Notes: a model not told the origin generated them from the letters alone. A DNA stretch of 64,000 bases from Ovoidimarina sediminis (GCF_032586175.1 NZ_JAWHTE010000005.1:124001-188000); one strand, 5' to 3'. Positions 18,842 through 27,984 are shown, counted from the stretch's first letter. A program made the numbers and translations.

Positions 18842-18900
18842 GGCCGGTGGGCCAGCTGCCCTCGATTCCGGGCAAGGGAAGGATAGGCCGGCCATTCGCG
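18842..18900 (+). repeat. Dispersed nested palindrome, copy A, with trailing module
   Basis: Outer arms GGCCGG (18842-18847) and CCGGGC (18868-18873, followed by AA) enclose an inner stem GGGC/GCCC (18849-18852 with 18858-18861). The next 27 bases, through GGCCATTCGCG, resemble the sequence behind copy B at 24029. Confidence 0.6.
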
Positions 18901-19090
18901 CTAATACACTTTGATCACCGGTTTGCGGACCAAGGGGTCGCCAGCCAAACAGGGTGGCCTGGCGACTTACGGCGAAGGAAGTGACAAACGGACCGCCAAT
19001 CCAAAGGTACCACCAAGCACAGGCAAGAAGCCGCTCAGTTTGGCATAATCCAGTGATATAATTGTGGCTGCTTTTCGGTTGAGACGACCG

Positions 19091-19109
19091 ACTAGACCGA
19101 ACGGTTAGT
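19091..19109. promoter_or_regulatory. Operator-like palindrome upstream of the PepSY gene
   Basis: ACCG-AA-CGGT core (19096-19105) flanked by ACTA on the left and TAGT on the right, an imperfect 19-bp dyad typical of TetR-family operators in general shape. It lies 76 bases before the PepSY start. No TetR gene is adjacent, so the binding protein is unknown. Confidence 0.35.
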
Positions 19110-19184
19110 TCACATCTCCCAATAAATGCACTCCCTACAGGGCATCGGGCGCAAGGTCCCGATCCATTCACCCAGGAGCAAGCA

Positions 19185-19439
19185 ATGTTCAGAAAATCCG
19201 CAGCCACTCTCGCCGTTTCGCTTTTGCTGACGGGGGCGGCTCTTGCATCGGGCAACGTTGAACTGACCGACGAGAACACCGCGCAGATCCGCACACTTCT
19301 GACCGAGCAGGGATACGAAGTCGGCAAGATCAAGATCGAAGACGGAAAGTACGAGGCCTACGCGAAAAAGGACGGCCACCGTTACGAGGTGTTCATGAAT
19401 GCCGCCTTCGAGATCGTCGAGATCGAAGAGGACGATTGA
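19185..19439 (+). CDS. Small exported PepSY-domain protein
   Basis: 84 residues: signal peptide (FRKSAATLAVSLLLTGAALA) followed by a single PepSY-like domain with the pattern IRTLLTEQGYEVGKIKIEDGKYEAYA and RYEVFMNAAFEIVEIEED. Such short periplasmic PepSY proteins often accompany cytochrome b proteins and can modulate redox or protease partners. ATG 19185 follows CAGGAG by 6 bases. It leads a three-gene run with a cytochrome b561-like protein and a membrane LuxR-type regulator. Confidence 0.8.
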   Translation: MFRKSAATLAVSLLLTGAALASGNVELTDENTAQIRTLLTEQGYEVGKIKIEDGKYEAYAKKDGHRYEVFMNAAFEIVEIEEDD

Positions 19440-19506
19440 TTGGCGTTGGCCGCAGGCTCTCGGATCTCCGAGGGCCTGCGGCGGGTCGTGCAGAGGAATA
19501 TCCGCC

Positions 19507-20046
19507 ATGCAAAGATTGAAAGTTTGGGATCCCGTGGTGCGGGTCTTTCACTGGTCGCTCGTGGCCGGGTTCGCTGCCAACGCGCTCGTGCTGGACGATG
19601 ACGGCAAACTGCATCAGTGGGTCGGCTACATCGTGGTCGCGCTCGTGATCCTTCGCCTGATCTGGGGTGTGGTTGGAACACGCTTTGCGCGGTTCTCTTC
19701 CTTCCCGCCGGATATCTCCGCGTCGCTAGGCCAGATGCGCGACATCCTGAACGGCATCCGACGGATCCACATCGGGCATACCCCGCTCGGCGCGCTGATG
19801 ATCTACAATCTGCTTCTTTCGATGCTCGTGATCGGGGTGTCCGGATGGCTGATGACCACGGACATGTTCTGGGGGGTCGAATGGCCCGAAGAGCTTCACG
19901 AAACTGCCGTCGCGTGGGCCGAGGTCTCGGTCGTCCTGCACGTCGCCGCCGTTCTCTTTGAAAGCTGGCGGACGAGCGTGAATCTGCCACGCGCCATGAT
20001 CACAGGTTGTAAGGAAATTCAAAAGGACCAAGAAATGGTTGCATGA
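19507..20046 (+). CDS. Cytochrome b561/Ni-hydrogenase-type cytochrome b
   Basis: 179-residue inner-membrane dihaem cytochrome b with four predicted helices. His candidates for haem binding are in VFHWSLV, LHQWVGY, HIGHTPLG and VVLHVAAV. It would pass electrons between quinone and a periplasmic partner. The start ATG at 19507 begins MQRLKVWDPVVRVFHW, a conserved opening for the family. The stop overlaps the next gene by four bases (ATGA). Confidence 0.87.
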   Translation: MQRLKVWDPVVRVFHWSLVAGFAANALVLDDDGKLHQWVGYIVVALVILRLIWGVVGTRFARFSSFPPDISASLGQMRDILNGIRRIHIGHTPLGALMIYNLLLSMLVIGVSGWLMTTDMFWGVEWPEELHETAVAWAEVSVVLHVAAVLFESWRTSVNLPRAMITGCKEIQKDQEMVA

Positions 20047-20555
20047 TTTCCGACTCCGCCGTCCGGCATCCAACAGCCCTGATCCTTTTGATGGCGGTGC
20101 AGCTGGCCTGCGCCGTCTTTTTCGTCACGGACGCGGTTCAGGACTTTTTCGAAGGCGGGCCGGGCAGTCTGGACGGGCATCTCATCATCGAGGCTCTTGC
20201 GACCCTGAGCCTGCTCATTGCGTTCGCACTGGAAGGCCGGATACTCGCCAGCCTCCGCCGCCGTGAAGCCCACCTCGAAGAGAGCCTGAAAAATGCCAGC
20301 GCCGAGGTGCACGCCGTGATCATGGCACAGTTCGACGCTTGGTCGCTCTCCCCTGCGGAACGCGACATTGCCTTGTTTCTGGTAAAAGGGCTCTCGACAC
20401 AGGAGATTGCCGAAATGCGGGACAGCGCAGAGGGCACCGTAAAGGCGCATTTCAACGCGATCTTTCGAAAGGCTGGCGTCCACAGCCGGGTAGAACTTCT
20501 CAGCCTTCTCATCGATCGTCTGCTCGGCAGCAGGCTGCAAACGTTGAGTGAGTGA
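20043..20555 (+). CDS. Membrane-tethered LuxR-type HTH regulator
   Basis: 170 residues. Two hydrophobic segments (about 10-30 and 45-66), a short coiled-coil linker (LRRREAHLEESLKNASAEV), then a LuxR/GerE helix-turn-helix at about 100-165 (LSPAERDIALFLVKGLSTQEIAEM, GTVKAHFNAIFRKAGV). A DNA-binding domain held at the membrane, cotranslated with a cytochrome b, suggests it senses electron flow or periplasmic state. Its targets are unknown. Confidence 0.8.
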   Translation: MISDSAVRHPTALILLMAVQLACAVFFVTDAVQDFFEGGPGSLDGHLIIEALATLSLLIAFALEGRILASLRRREAHLEESLKNASAEVHAVIMAQFDAWSLSPAERDIALFLVKGLSTQEIAEMRDSAEGTVKAHFNAIFRKAGVHSRVELLSLLIDRLLGSRLQTLSE

Positions 20556-20792
20556 TCGCTACGCGTGGCACCGTCATCGCACTGTAATCCCTGCCGCGGC
20601 AAAGTCCGCCTTTGCGCTACAACGACTGCTCTTACCGACGTCGGCCATTCGCTGCGGATGCGATCGATGTCACTCATGGGCTCCTACCGGACTTGCGGCG
20701 CGGAAGCGCCCCTGTGACCCTGGTCTGAAGCAGCCCTGCAGAACCGGCCGAGGTAGGGCTGCAGACGCGCAAGGCCGCTCGCCCGGGGCGAC

Positions 20793-20816
20793 GGCCCGGC
20801 AGGAGGATGCCGGGCC
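20793..20816. terminator. Strong hairpin between convergent LuxR and ABC-F genes
   Basis: GGCCCGGCA (20793-20801) pairs perfectly with TGCCGGGCC (20808-20816) around a GGAGGA loop, 9 bases past the ABC-F stop on the minus strand. No T-run; a Rho-assisted or bidirectional terminator is likely. Confidence 0.5.
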
Positions 20817-20824
20817 ATCGGAGC

Positions 20825-22342
20825 TTACGCCCCATTCATTTCTCCCGCAAGGAACGGCTCGGGGCTGTCTACTTCCTCGAGCCTCTTGCCTTTGATCTGC
20901 CAGAACCGGTTGCCGACATTGCGCAGGAAGCTGCGGTCGTGACTGACAAGCAGGCAAGATACGCTATGCGCAACAAGCTCGTCCTCCAGCGCTTCCTGCC
21001 CTTCGATATCAAGATGGTTGGTCGGTTCATCCAGCAGGTAGAAGTTCGGATTGATGAGCCGCAGAACCAGCAGGGCCAGCCGCGCCCTTTGCCCGCCGGA
21101 CAGGGCGCCGACCCTGGTGTCCTGCATCTGTATCTTCAGGCCGGCGCCCGCCAGAACGCCGCGCGCGCGCTGGTCGCCGATATCGAATTGCCCGGTCACA
21201 ACGGTCATGGGCGTGTCGTCGTCCGAAAACTGGCTCAGATGCTGATCCGAATAGGCCGACACCACCGAAGGCGCGCATTTCACCGGGCCCCCACCGCCAT
21301 CCAGCGACTGCTGGATCATCCTGACCAGCTGGGTTTTTCCGGTGCCGTTGGCGCCAAGAAGCACGATGCGATCGCCCGGCAGGATCCATTTCTGTCCTGT
21401 CTTGTACAGCAGCCGGCCATCCGGCGTTTGAACCGGCACATCCTCCAGTGTCACCAGCGCCTTGGCATGGGTGCCGCTGTTTGACAGCCTGATCTCTCCG
21501 GCGCTCCGGTCGCTATGGGCGGGTCTGGCCGCGGCCTCGATCTGCGCCGCCCGGTCGTTCAGCTGCTTGGTCTTGGTCACCAGCAGGTCGGAGCCGGAGT
21601 TGATGCCGATATTCTTCAGCTTCGCGGCCTGCCTGCGGAGCTGCTGGGCCTTGTTCAGGTCGTTCGCGAAGCGGCGCTGATCCGCCCCGTCGGCCTCGTC
21701 AAGCGCCGCGCGCGCCGCCGTGTAGGGCAGGGAAAACACGCGCGAGCGTTCCGGGCGCAAGAAAAGCGTACGGTTGGTCGTGGCATCCAGAAAGGCCCGG
21801 TCATGGGAGGTGATCACAACCGGCACATCGCGCGGCAGGGCCGACAGCCACTCCTGCAACAACCCGATGCGCTGCAAATCGAGGTGGTTGGTCGGTTCGT
21901 CCAGCAGCAGAAGACCGGGCTCCCTGATCCATGCTGCGGCCAGAAGCGCGGTGCGCTGCCAGCCACCGCTGAGCGCGCTCAACGGAAGCTGCTGCAGGTC
22001 ATAGGGAACGCCGAGGTCCCCCAGAACCACATCCACACGCCAGCTTTCGAACGCCGCCTGTTCGGCAGGCAGCGCGTTCAGAACCCAGTCGTAAATCGTC
22101 AGGGCATATGCGTGGTCCGGCACGTTCTGCGGGACAAAACCAACCAGCAAACCACGCGCGCGGACGATCTCGCCATGGGTGGGGTCGAATGTGCCGGAAA
22201 GGCATTCCAGAAGGGTGGTTTTCCCGCACCCGTTTGCCGCGACCAGCCCGATGCGGTCGCCTTTGGAAATTGTCAGGTTCAGGTCTTCAAAGAGGGGCTC
22301 ACCAAGGATCACGCTCAAAGCGCTGATGTTCATGACAGTCAT
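20825..22342 (-). CDS. ABC-F family ATPase
   Basis: Soluble twin-ABC protein of 505 residues without membrane segments, as in ABC-F proteins that act on the ribosome. First cassette: Walker A ANGCGKTT, signature LSGGWQR, Walker B LLLLDEPTNHLD. Interdomain linker with basic helices (DLNKAQQLRRQAAKLKN). Second cassette: GANGTGKTQ, LSGGQRARL, YLLDEPTNHLD. The second Walker A ends in GKTQ rather than GKST/GKTT. Shortness and sequence resemble small ABC-F groups with suspected antibiotic-resistance or translation-rescue roles, but the subclass cannot be fixed here. ATG 22342 or 22333 could start it. Confidence 0.87.
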   Translation of the reverse strand: MTVMNISALSVILGEPLFEDLNLTISKGDRIGLVAANGCGKTTLLECLSGTFDPTHGEIVRARGLLVGFVPQNVPDHAYALTIYDWVLNALPAEQAAFESWRVDVVLGDLGVPYDLQQLPLSALSGGWQRTALLAAAWIREPGLLLLDEPTNHLDLQRIGLLQEWLSALPRDVPVVITSHDRAFLDATTNRTLFLRPERSRVFSLPYTAARAALDEADGADQRRFANDLNKAQQLRRQAAKLKNIGINSGSDLLVTKTKQLNDRAAQIEAAARPAHSDRSAGEIRLSNSGTHAKALVTLEDVPVQTPDGRLLYKTGQKWILPGDRIVLLGANGTGKTQLVRMIQQSLDGGGGPVKCAPSVVSAYSDQHLSQFSDDDTPMTVVTGQFDIGDQRARGVLAGAGLKIQMQDTRVGALSGGQRARLALLVLRLINPNFYLLDEPTNHLDIEGQEALEDELVAHSVSCLLVSHDRSFLRNVGNRFWQIKGKRLEEVDSPEPFLAGEMNGA

Positions 22343-22747
22343 TGGAGTCTCGGGTCTTACAAAGAGATGCCGCAGCGCGGCTTTGGGCAGACCGATCGAG
22401 ATTGTGCCTCTGGCCAGCCCTGCAAACGAATTTACAGGGCGAAACGGGGACCATGCTGAAGTCGGCGGATGATACGCATGTTCAGCTTGTGCCCTCCCGT
22501 TGTTGAGTGTGACTGTTCCGCACGAGGTTAGAAAACAAAGCCAGTCTCAGCAAGGGCCTCGCACGATGAAGGCACACCGGCGGCGTAGGGCAGAAGGGTT
22601 TCGGTCCGGGCCGTAAGCGGCCATTCGCGTCACCTCTCTCCGGGGTGTTCCTGTCGCAACCGCCGCGGCCAGGTGATACTCTGCGGCCAGATGACACGTG
22701 GAGAGCTGATCGCCGCCTTGTGCGCGGACCCTCTTGGTTAAGAAACA
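22343..22747. other. Divergent intergenic region, ABC-F / histidine kinase
   Basis: About 405 bases without a convincing gene. It should hold both divergent promoters. One copy of the GCGGCCATTCGCG motif shared with two other intergenic regions is at 22617-22629. No terminator or known RNA was recognised. Confidence 0.5.
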
Positions 22748-24009
22748 TTGGACATCCCGGCAGACGAAAACCCTTCCGATCCCACGTTGCGCCTGAGGAT
22801 CATGGCCGCGAGCATCGGCGGCGAGATTGGTGTGCCGTTCCTCGAAAAGCTCGTCGGAACGCTCAAGGATGTCATGGACGCGGAACTGGTGCTGATCACC
22901 CTCGGCGAGGGGCACCCACCCACCCGCGCCCGCGCCATTTTCGCGATCGAGGCAGGGGTCGCGGTCGAGAATATCGAATACGATCTCGACGGCACGCCGT
23001 GCCAGCAGGTCTATCAGGGCAAGACCATCGTCATCCCCACCGATCTGGCTGACCGGTTTCCGAAGGAAGAGGGGCTTTCAGGCTATGTCGGCGTTCCCAT
23101 TCACGATGGCCGCGACCACGTGATCGGCCATATCGCGGTCTTCTCGAAGGTGCCGATAAGATCGCCGGAAGCGGCGGATGCCATTGTCCGGATCTTCGGG
23201 GCACGGGTGGAGGCGGAGCAGCGCCACAAACAACTGGCCGACGAACGCGACAAGCTGATTGCCGAACTGGTGCAGACGAACGAAACCCTGCAGGCCCGAA
23301 ACCAGGCGCTGCACGATGCCAACCAGACCAAGACGGCGCTTTTGGGCATGGTGACCCATGACCTTCGCAACCCGCTATCCGCCATCGTCGCGCAGACGGA
23401 ACTCCTGCAATCGCTCATGGGCAGGCAGCACGCCGATCGCGAAAAAATCGAGGGCCGGATCGCCAGGATCATGGCCAATGCCGACCGTCTGACCGGCGCG
23501 ATCGATGCCACGCAGACGCGCTGCCGGTCGGAAACCGGAGAGATCGAACTCCGGCGGCGGCGGGTGGATGTCTCCATCCTCGTGGCGACCGCAATCGAAA
23601 CCAATTCGCGGGAAGCCCGCCGGAAATCGATCACGCTTGCCTTCGACGGGCAGGCGAACTGCTGGGCCAGCCTCGATGACAGCCTGTGCCTCGAAGCCAT
23701 CGACAACCTGATTTCAAACGCAATCAAGTACTCACAGCCGGGTACGGAGGTGCGTGTATCGGTTCGAAGCGACGACACCAGTTCACCATTCTGGTCAGGG
23801 ATCAGGGGCAGGGCCTGTCCGACGAAGACATGAAGAAGGTGTTCACTCCGTTTCAGACATTGTCGGCCCGCCCGACCTCCGGCGAGAGTTCCACGGGGCT
23901 CGGCCTCGCCAATGTGCAGGCAACTGCCCGGGCCCATGGCGGGGCGGCAACCGTCGAGAGCGATGGCACGGGATGCGGGGCAACCTTCGGGATCGTGATG
24001 CCTCAGTAG
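22748..24009 (+). pseudogene. GAF sensor histidine kinase, interrupted by a one-base frameshift
   Basis: Reads as GAF (about 20-150), coiled coil (ADERDKLIAELVQTNETL), HisKA with H-box MVTHDLRNPLSAI near residue 205, and HATPase_c with N-box DNLISNAIKYS. At 23777-23781 the frame breaks: RSDDT is followed by nonsense to a stop at 23833, while the next frame continues the fold as FTILVRDQGQGLSD, STGLGLANV (G2 box) and CGATFGIVMPQ to TAG 24007. Adding one C in the ACC at 23777-23779 restores the reading frame. It may be a real mutation or a base-call error. Start is TTG 22748 or ATG 22802. No response regulator is adjacent. Confidence 0.8.
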
Positions 24010-24028
24010 GTCGTGCCGGGCCGGGCCC

Positions 24029-24092
24029 GCCCGGCGGGCTTGCGGCGCTCTACTCCCCGGGCAAGGAGAGGATAAGCCAGCCATTCGCGCTC
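24029..24092 (+). repeat. Dispersed nested palindrome, copy B, with trailing module
   Basis: GCCCGG (24029-24034) and CCGGGC-AA (24057-24064) enclose 22 bases. The trailing 28 bases, through GCCATTCGCGCT, match the module behind copy A at 18842 with few changes. It lies 20 bases after the histidine kinase stop. Confidence 0.65.
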
Positions 24093-24178
24093 ACACATGT
24101 CGACGGCCGCGATGCGGACGAAGCTGACCGTCTCGGCTGACCCATTTTCTCGTCGTAGGTCCTGATTGTTCGACTATT

Positions 24179-24961
24179 TCATGGCAGCCAGATCTCGCGC
24201 ACATAGACCGGCACGTCCATTACGGCCACGATCTCTTCCGAGCCGTCCAGAAGGGAGCCGAGTTCGGGAACGCTACTTTTCAGGCTGAACTCCCCGGAGC
24301 TTGGTTTGCCCAGCGATGTACTTGCCACCAGATCCACCATTTGCCGGAACCGGTAGATGCGTGAGAAATCGGGAACACTTGCCAAATGCGGGAACGCTTC
24401 TCCAGGCGTCCAGCTGGGGGTGCCGGTCTTGTAATCCAGTTGGAAGCTTAGCGTGCCGCCACTCGAAACTTCGACTTCCCATGTGTCCGAGCGCGCCCGG
24501 CCGCCATTCGCCGGCCCTTCGACGGATGACTTCCGAGGGATCTCCGCAGCTAGGTTGACTTTGTATGGATCTACCTCCGGCGTCGTCGTGTAGATGCGCA
24601 AGACAAAGAGGCGGACCTCTTCGTCAGTAGTCTGCTTTCCGAGGGACACCAGCGCCACGGCGCGGCGGCTGGCCGGCGCGAGAGGTTTTCCCTCTGCGTC
24701 GTACTGCACCAGGCTGTCGATGAAGACGAGTAGCAGGTTGGCGCCGCCAAGTGGACCACTCGGGAAGGGAACGGATGACCATCCCTCCGGCAGGAATGTC
24801 TGCACTGTATCCGCGGATGCACTAACACCGACAAGTACTCGACTATCGACATTCGAGCCGACTGGGGTCTCCGCTTCCGCTTCCGCTGCGCACTGAAACG
24901 TCCAAAAAGCGATGACTGTCAGAAATAGGCATAGGTGCCGTCTCAAGGTGATCCCAAGCAT
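24179..24961 (-). CDS. Secreted protein of unknown function
   Basis: 260 residues from ATG 24961, which has AAGGGGAGA upstream; an earlier ATG would place 28 residues before the signal peptide. Signal segment LCLFLTVIAFWTFQCAAEA. The mature part (VGVSASADTVQTFLPEGWSS, then GGANLLLVFIDS) is faintly like acetoacetate-decarboxylase-fold proteins, with no catalytic residue that can be assigned. Base composition is lower in GC than the flanks, and it sits between a broken kinase and a transposase remnant, so acquisition by transfer is plausible. Confidence 0.65.
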   Translation of the reverse strand: MLGITLRRHLCLFLTVIAFWTFQCAAEAEAETPVGSNVDSRVLVGVSASADTVQTFLPEGWSSVPFPSGPLGGANLLLVFIDSLVQYDAEGKPLAPASRRAVALVSLGKQTTDEEVRLFVLRIYTTTPEVDPYKVNLAAEIPRKSSVEGPANGGRARSDTWEVEVSSGGTLSFQLDYKTGTPSWTPGEAFPHLASVPDFSRIYRFRQMVDLVASTSLGKPSSGEFSLKSSVPELGSLLDGSEEIVAVMDVPVYVREIWLP

Positions 24962-25249
24962 CACCGTCTCCCCTTCCCCATAGGCCAGAGACTCAAACGC
25001 AGGATCCGGCATCTCGCCGGATTTCTCCGCCCGATGCACTGGCACAACCTGGAAGCTCCCGGCCGGGATCTTCCAAAGCCATCATGCCAACTTTCCATCC
25101 TTCAAACAACTCGCGTCATTTAGGCCGAACCGCACATCCCGAACGCGATGGCGCAGACTGAATGGATGACCGCTCCGGCCCAATTGTGTTGAAGACGTCG
25201 GGTTGAGGAGCGCGATCGGATCGTGGTCGCATGCGCTTTCGCCCGGCTC

Positions 25250-25430
25250 TCAGGCCGGGGCGGGCGTCGCGGGGATCAGTTTGGCGAGTTTCCTGGGGTT
25301 CTGGGCCGTTGCGGCGAGGAGGAACTTGTCCTTGGTGCCATTTGGTCCGCTGAGGCGCAACCGGTCGAGCCGGAGAATGCGTTTCTGGTGTGCGAAGAGC
25401 ATCTCCACCTCCTCGCAGAGCCGCCGCTCC
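25250..25430 (-). mobile_element. IS1182-like transposase remnant (C-terminal end only)
   Basis: The minus strand encodes about 55 residues that match the conserved end of IS1182/IS5-type transposases: EVEMLFAHQKRILRLDRL, GPNGTKDKFLLAATAQN, RKLAKLIP, then a stop at 25250. Upstream the reading frame loses similarity, and no inverted repeats or full transposase are visible. It is a fossil marking past insertion next to the low-GC ligase gene. Confidence 0.65.
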
Positions 25431-25548
25431 GACGATTTCGCCCCAACCTCTGCTTCGCGGGCGAAGCCGCCGTTGGGGCCAATTCCTTGAAAGCTTGCTC
25501 GGCGAACATCCCTGCGGTGTGTGGCCCACACAGAGGATTTGCAGCAGA

Positions 25549-27123
25549 TCAGTTCTTTGCGAAGCTATTGCGCAAAGTCTGTTTGGTCACTTTCCCGGCG
25601 CCATTCCGAGGCAGCGCGGCTGCATATTCTACGTGTGCCGGCACTTTGAAACCCGCCAGTCTTTCGCGCACGGTGGCCTGTATATCCTCTGAAGTGGCGT
25701 CCGCGCCGTCTTTCAATACGACCACGGCCAGGCCGACTTCACCCCACTTCGCATCGGGCACCCCAATCACGGCAACTTCAGCAACGGATGGATGGGCAAG
25801 GATCGCATTTTCCACTTCGGCCGGATAGACGTTTTCGCCGCCGCTGATCAGCATGTCCTTAATGCGGTCGCGAATGTAGAGGAATCCTTCTTCATCGACT
25901 GAACCTGCGTCGCCAGTATGGTACCAGCCGTCACGAATGGCTTCGGCGGTTGCCTCCGGCCTGTTCCAGTAGCCCGTTGTCAATTGCGGCGTCCTGCAGG
26001 TGATTTCGCCGATCTCGCCGACGGGCAGCTCGACGCCATCCGGCCCGACAATCTTCATTTCCGCGTCGGGAAAAGGCTTTCCGCAGGACTCGAGCCGCCG
26101 TCCCTCGCGCAATTCGGCCGGGTCGAGGGCGCAGAACATGCAAGTGGCTTCAGTCATGCCATAGACGTGGATGAAGCCGGTTTCCGGAAAGACAGCCTGA
26201 GCACGCTTTAGCAGTTCTGCCGGCATCGGGGATGCTCCGAAGGCCACCGTCTCGAGGCCTGTGATCGTCAGCCCTCGTGCTTCCATCGCCAGCACAAGCA
26301 TCTGGATCACTGCCGGGATCATAAGGGTGCAGGTGATCTCCCGCTCGGCGATCGTACGAAGCAGACTGTCGGGAGTGATGTCTACAACAAGCGTATTGCT
26401 GCATCCCGCCGCGAGACCGAAGAACAGCCACGCGTTCCCGGCGACATGAAAAAGGGGCATGCAAACGAGGCTGCGAGACGTCTCCCTGAACGGTCCAAGG
26501 AACTCTACACCGTTGCGGCACAGGGCCAGAACGTTCTCGTGCGAGAGCAAGACACCCTTGGGATTACCCGTGGTTCCCGACGTGTACATCTGGAAGAGCG
26601 TGCTCTTGCCATCCCGCTGTCTGCTGTCGAATGCGAGGTCCTGCCTGGAGTTCCATCCATCGTAGGATCCATCTGCGGTAATCGCGATCACCCGCTCACA
26701 GCTTTCGCATTCGGTTTCCGCCAACTCCGCGGTTTTCAGAAAGTCAGGGCCTGCAAAAATGAACCTGGCCCCGCTATCGCGGACAATGAACTCGATTTCA
26801 CCCTGCGCGAGCCGGAAATTGAGGGGAACAAGAACCACGCCCGTCATCGATGCCGCCATCATGAGATCGACGAAGGCCACATCGTTCTTCGACAACAGGG
26901 CTACGCGATCTCCCGGGCCCAGCCCCTCGTCCGAGAGACGCGCTGCCAGTCGCTTTGCCCGGATCAAGAGATCCGAGTAGGTCAGTTCCGCCATCTCGTC
27001 CCGCACGGCCACCTGGCCGGGGCGTTCCTGGTCATGGAAATGAAGAAGATCGTGAATGCAGGTACAGCTGTTGATGCGGGCAAGAATGGCGTCGACCCCA
27101 TCGTCATCGGATCCACTTCTCAT
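25549..27123 (-). CDS. Class I adenylate-forming acyl-CoA ligase
   Basis: Activates a carboxylic acid to acyl-AMP and acyl-CoA. 524 residues from ATG 27123. Core motifs: YTSGTTGNPKGV (P-loop), YGMTEA, YHTGD, IKDMLISGGENVYPAEVE, and the terminal catalytic Lys in NGAGKVTKQ. The substrate pocket cannot be read by eye; fatty acids, aryl acids and malonate remain possible. It is monocistronic, GC-poorer than its neighbours and flanked by a transposase remnant, suggesting horizontal acquisition. Confidence 0.85.
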   Translation of the reverse strand: MRSGSDDDGVDAILARINSCTCIHDLLHFHDQERPGQVAVRDEMAELTYSDLLIRAKRLAARLSDEGLGPGDRVALLSKNDVAFVDLMMAASMTGVVLVPLNFRLAQGEIEFIVRDSGARFIFAGPDFLKTAELAETECESCERVIAITADGSYDGWNSRQDLAFDSRQRDGKSTLFQMYTSGTTGNPKGVLLSHENVLALCRNGVEFLGPFRETSRSLVCMPLFHVAGNAWLFFGLAAGCSNTLVVDITPDSLLRTIAEREITCTLMIPAVIQMLVLAMEARGLTITGLETVAFGASPMPAELLKRAQAVFPETGFIHVYGMTEATCMFCALDPAELREGRRLESCGKPFPDAEMKIVGPDGVELPVGEIGEITCRTPQLTTGYWNRPEATAEAIRDGWYHTGDAGSVDEEGFLYIRDRIKDMLISGGENVYPAEVENAILAHPSVAEVAVIGVPDAKWGEVGLAVVVLKDGADATSEDIQATVRERLAGFKVPAHVEYAAALPRNGAGKVTKQTLRNSFAKN

Positions 27124-27481
27124 CCCAGCGGCAGTTTCAATCGTCCGAGTCAATTCAGGTTCTCCAGGGAACAGGCGGAACGCATCTTCTTCATTCGCCG
27201 CCCACACTAGCAGATTTGACCGCTTTGGCCCAAAGCCGTCGTTGGCGTCAGCTGCGCGATCTCGGGGAACCCCGTTCTGAAAGACGCGACGAGCCGGGCG
27301 AGAAGGGGGATGAGGCCATCGGGCCCGCGCGGGGGAGGTGTCTCTCGGGCGAAAGGCCGACCGTTCCTCTGGCGCGATCCTCCGAACCCATGCCCGGCGG
27401 GGTTTCCCCCGCGTGACTCCGGGCAAGAGGGCCGCCTTGCCGTCACTCGCCCGACCGCGCTAGCCTTCGCCGCGAAACGTA
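27124..27481. other. Intergenic region with nested palindrome
   Basis: About 360 bases between the ligase and the next rightward gene. Apart from palindrome copy C (27392-27426) nothing recognisable was found; open frames here have no conserved character. Confidence 0.5.
27392..27426 (+). repeat. Dispersed nested palindrome, copy C
   Basis: Outer arms GCCCGG (27392-27397) and CCGGGC-AA (27419-27426); inner stem GCGGGG (27397-27402) with CCCCGC (27407-27412). The right shoulder TGACT before CCGGGC matches copy D (AGACT). Confidence 0.65.
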
Positions 27482-27946
27482 TTGTGGAGTTCCGCCGCTA
27501 TTACCGAGGACAGCGCATACCCCCCGGCGGCCGATGCCGGCAAGGTCGGTTCCTACCTGGCGGCGGCGAAGGCCGGGGGCGGCTATGTGTGGGACGAGGT
27601 GCTGGAATACAGGGTCTGGTGCTCTCCGCGCCTCGGGGCCGGGGATCAGATGGACGGCAGCGATTATTACTACGCCTTCGACACCTGCGAGGAGGCCATG
27701 GCCTTCGCGGCGGCCACGAACGGCGCGAAGGAGCCTCTGGCCCTGATCCTCCAGCGCGAATACATCGACGAACCCGCCCCCGGCGAGTACCGCCATGTGC
27801 AGGAAGAGCGCGTGGCGGAATGGCCGGTTGCCTTTCTCGCCCGCCCGCGCAGGACGGGCAGAACCATTCCCGATTTCCTCGCCCCCGACGCGCCGGAAAA
27901 CAGGCTGGCCATCCTGCGGGGCGAGGCGCCGCCGCCCGGCCACTGA
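27482..27946 (+). CDS. Conserved hypothetical protein, EVLEYRVW family
   Basis: About 154 residues from a TTG at 27482; the start is uncertain and a shorter form beginning near YVWDEVLEYRVW is possible. The core DEVLEYRVWCSPRLGAGD, DYYYAFDTCEEAMAFAAA and EPLALILQREYIDEP looks conserved and acidic/aromatic, with no catalytic motif that can be named. Cytoplasmic. It precedes the histidine phosphatase gene by 38 bases and may be cotranscribed. Confidence 0.65.
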   Translation: MWSSAAITEDSAYPPAADAGKVGSYLAAAKAGGGYVWDEVLEYRVWCSPRLGAGDQMDGSDYYYAFDTCEEAMAFAAATNGAKEPLALILQREYIDEPAPGEYRHVQEERVAEWPVAFLARPRRTGRTIPDFLAPDAPENRLAILRGEAPPPGH

Positions 27947-27984
27947 GGGGGACGGGCAGGCCCCCTTCCACCCGGCGCGGCTCC

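Larger units (their letters stand above)
18699..19184. other. Intergenic region between groEL and PepSY gene
   Basis: About 490 bases without a credible gene. It holds the groEL terminator (18733-18758), one copy of a dispersed nested palindrome (18842-18875), the trailing motif with GGCCATTCGCG (18887-18900), and an operator-like palindrome (19091-19109). The right half is AT-richer and probably contains the promoter of the PepSY gene. Confidence 0.6.
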
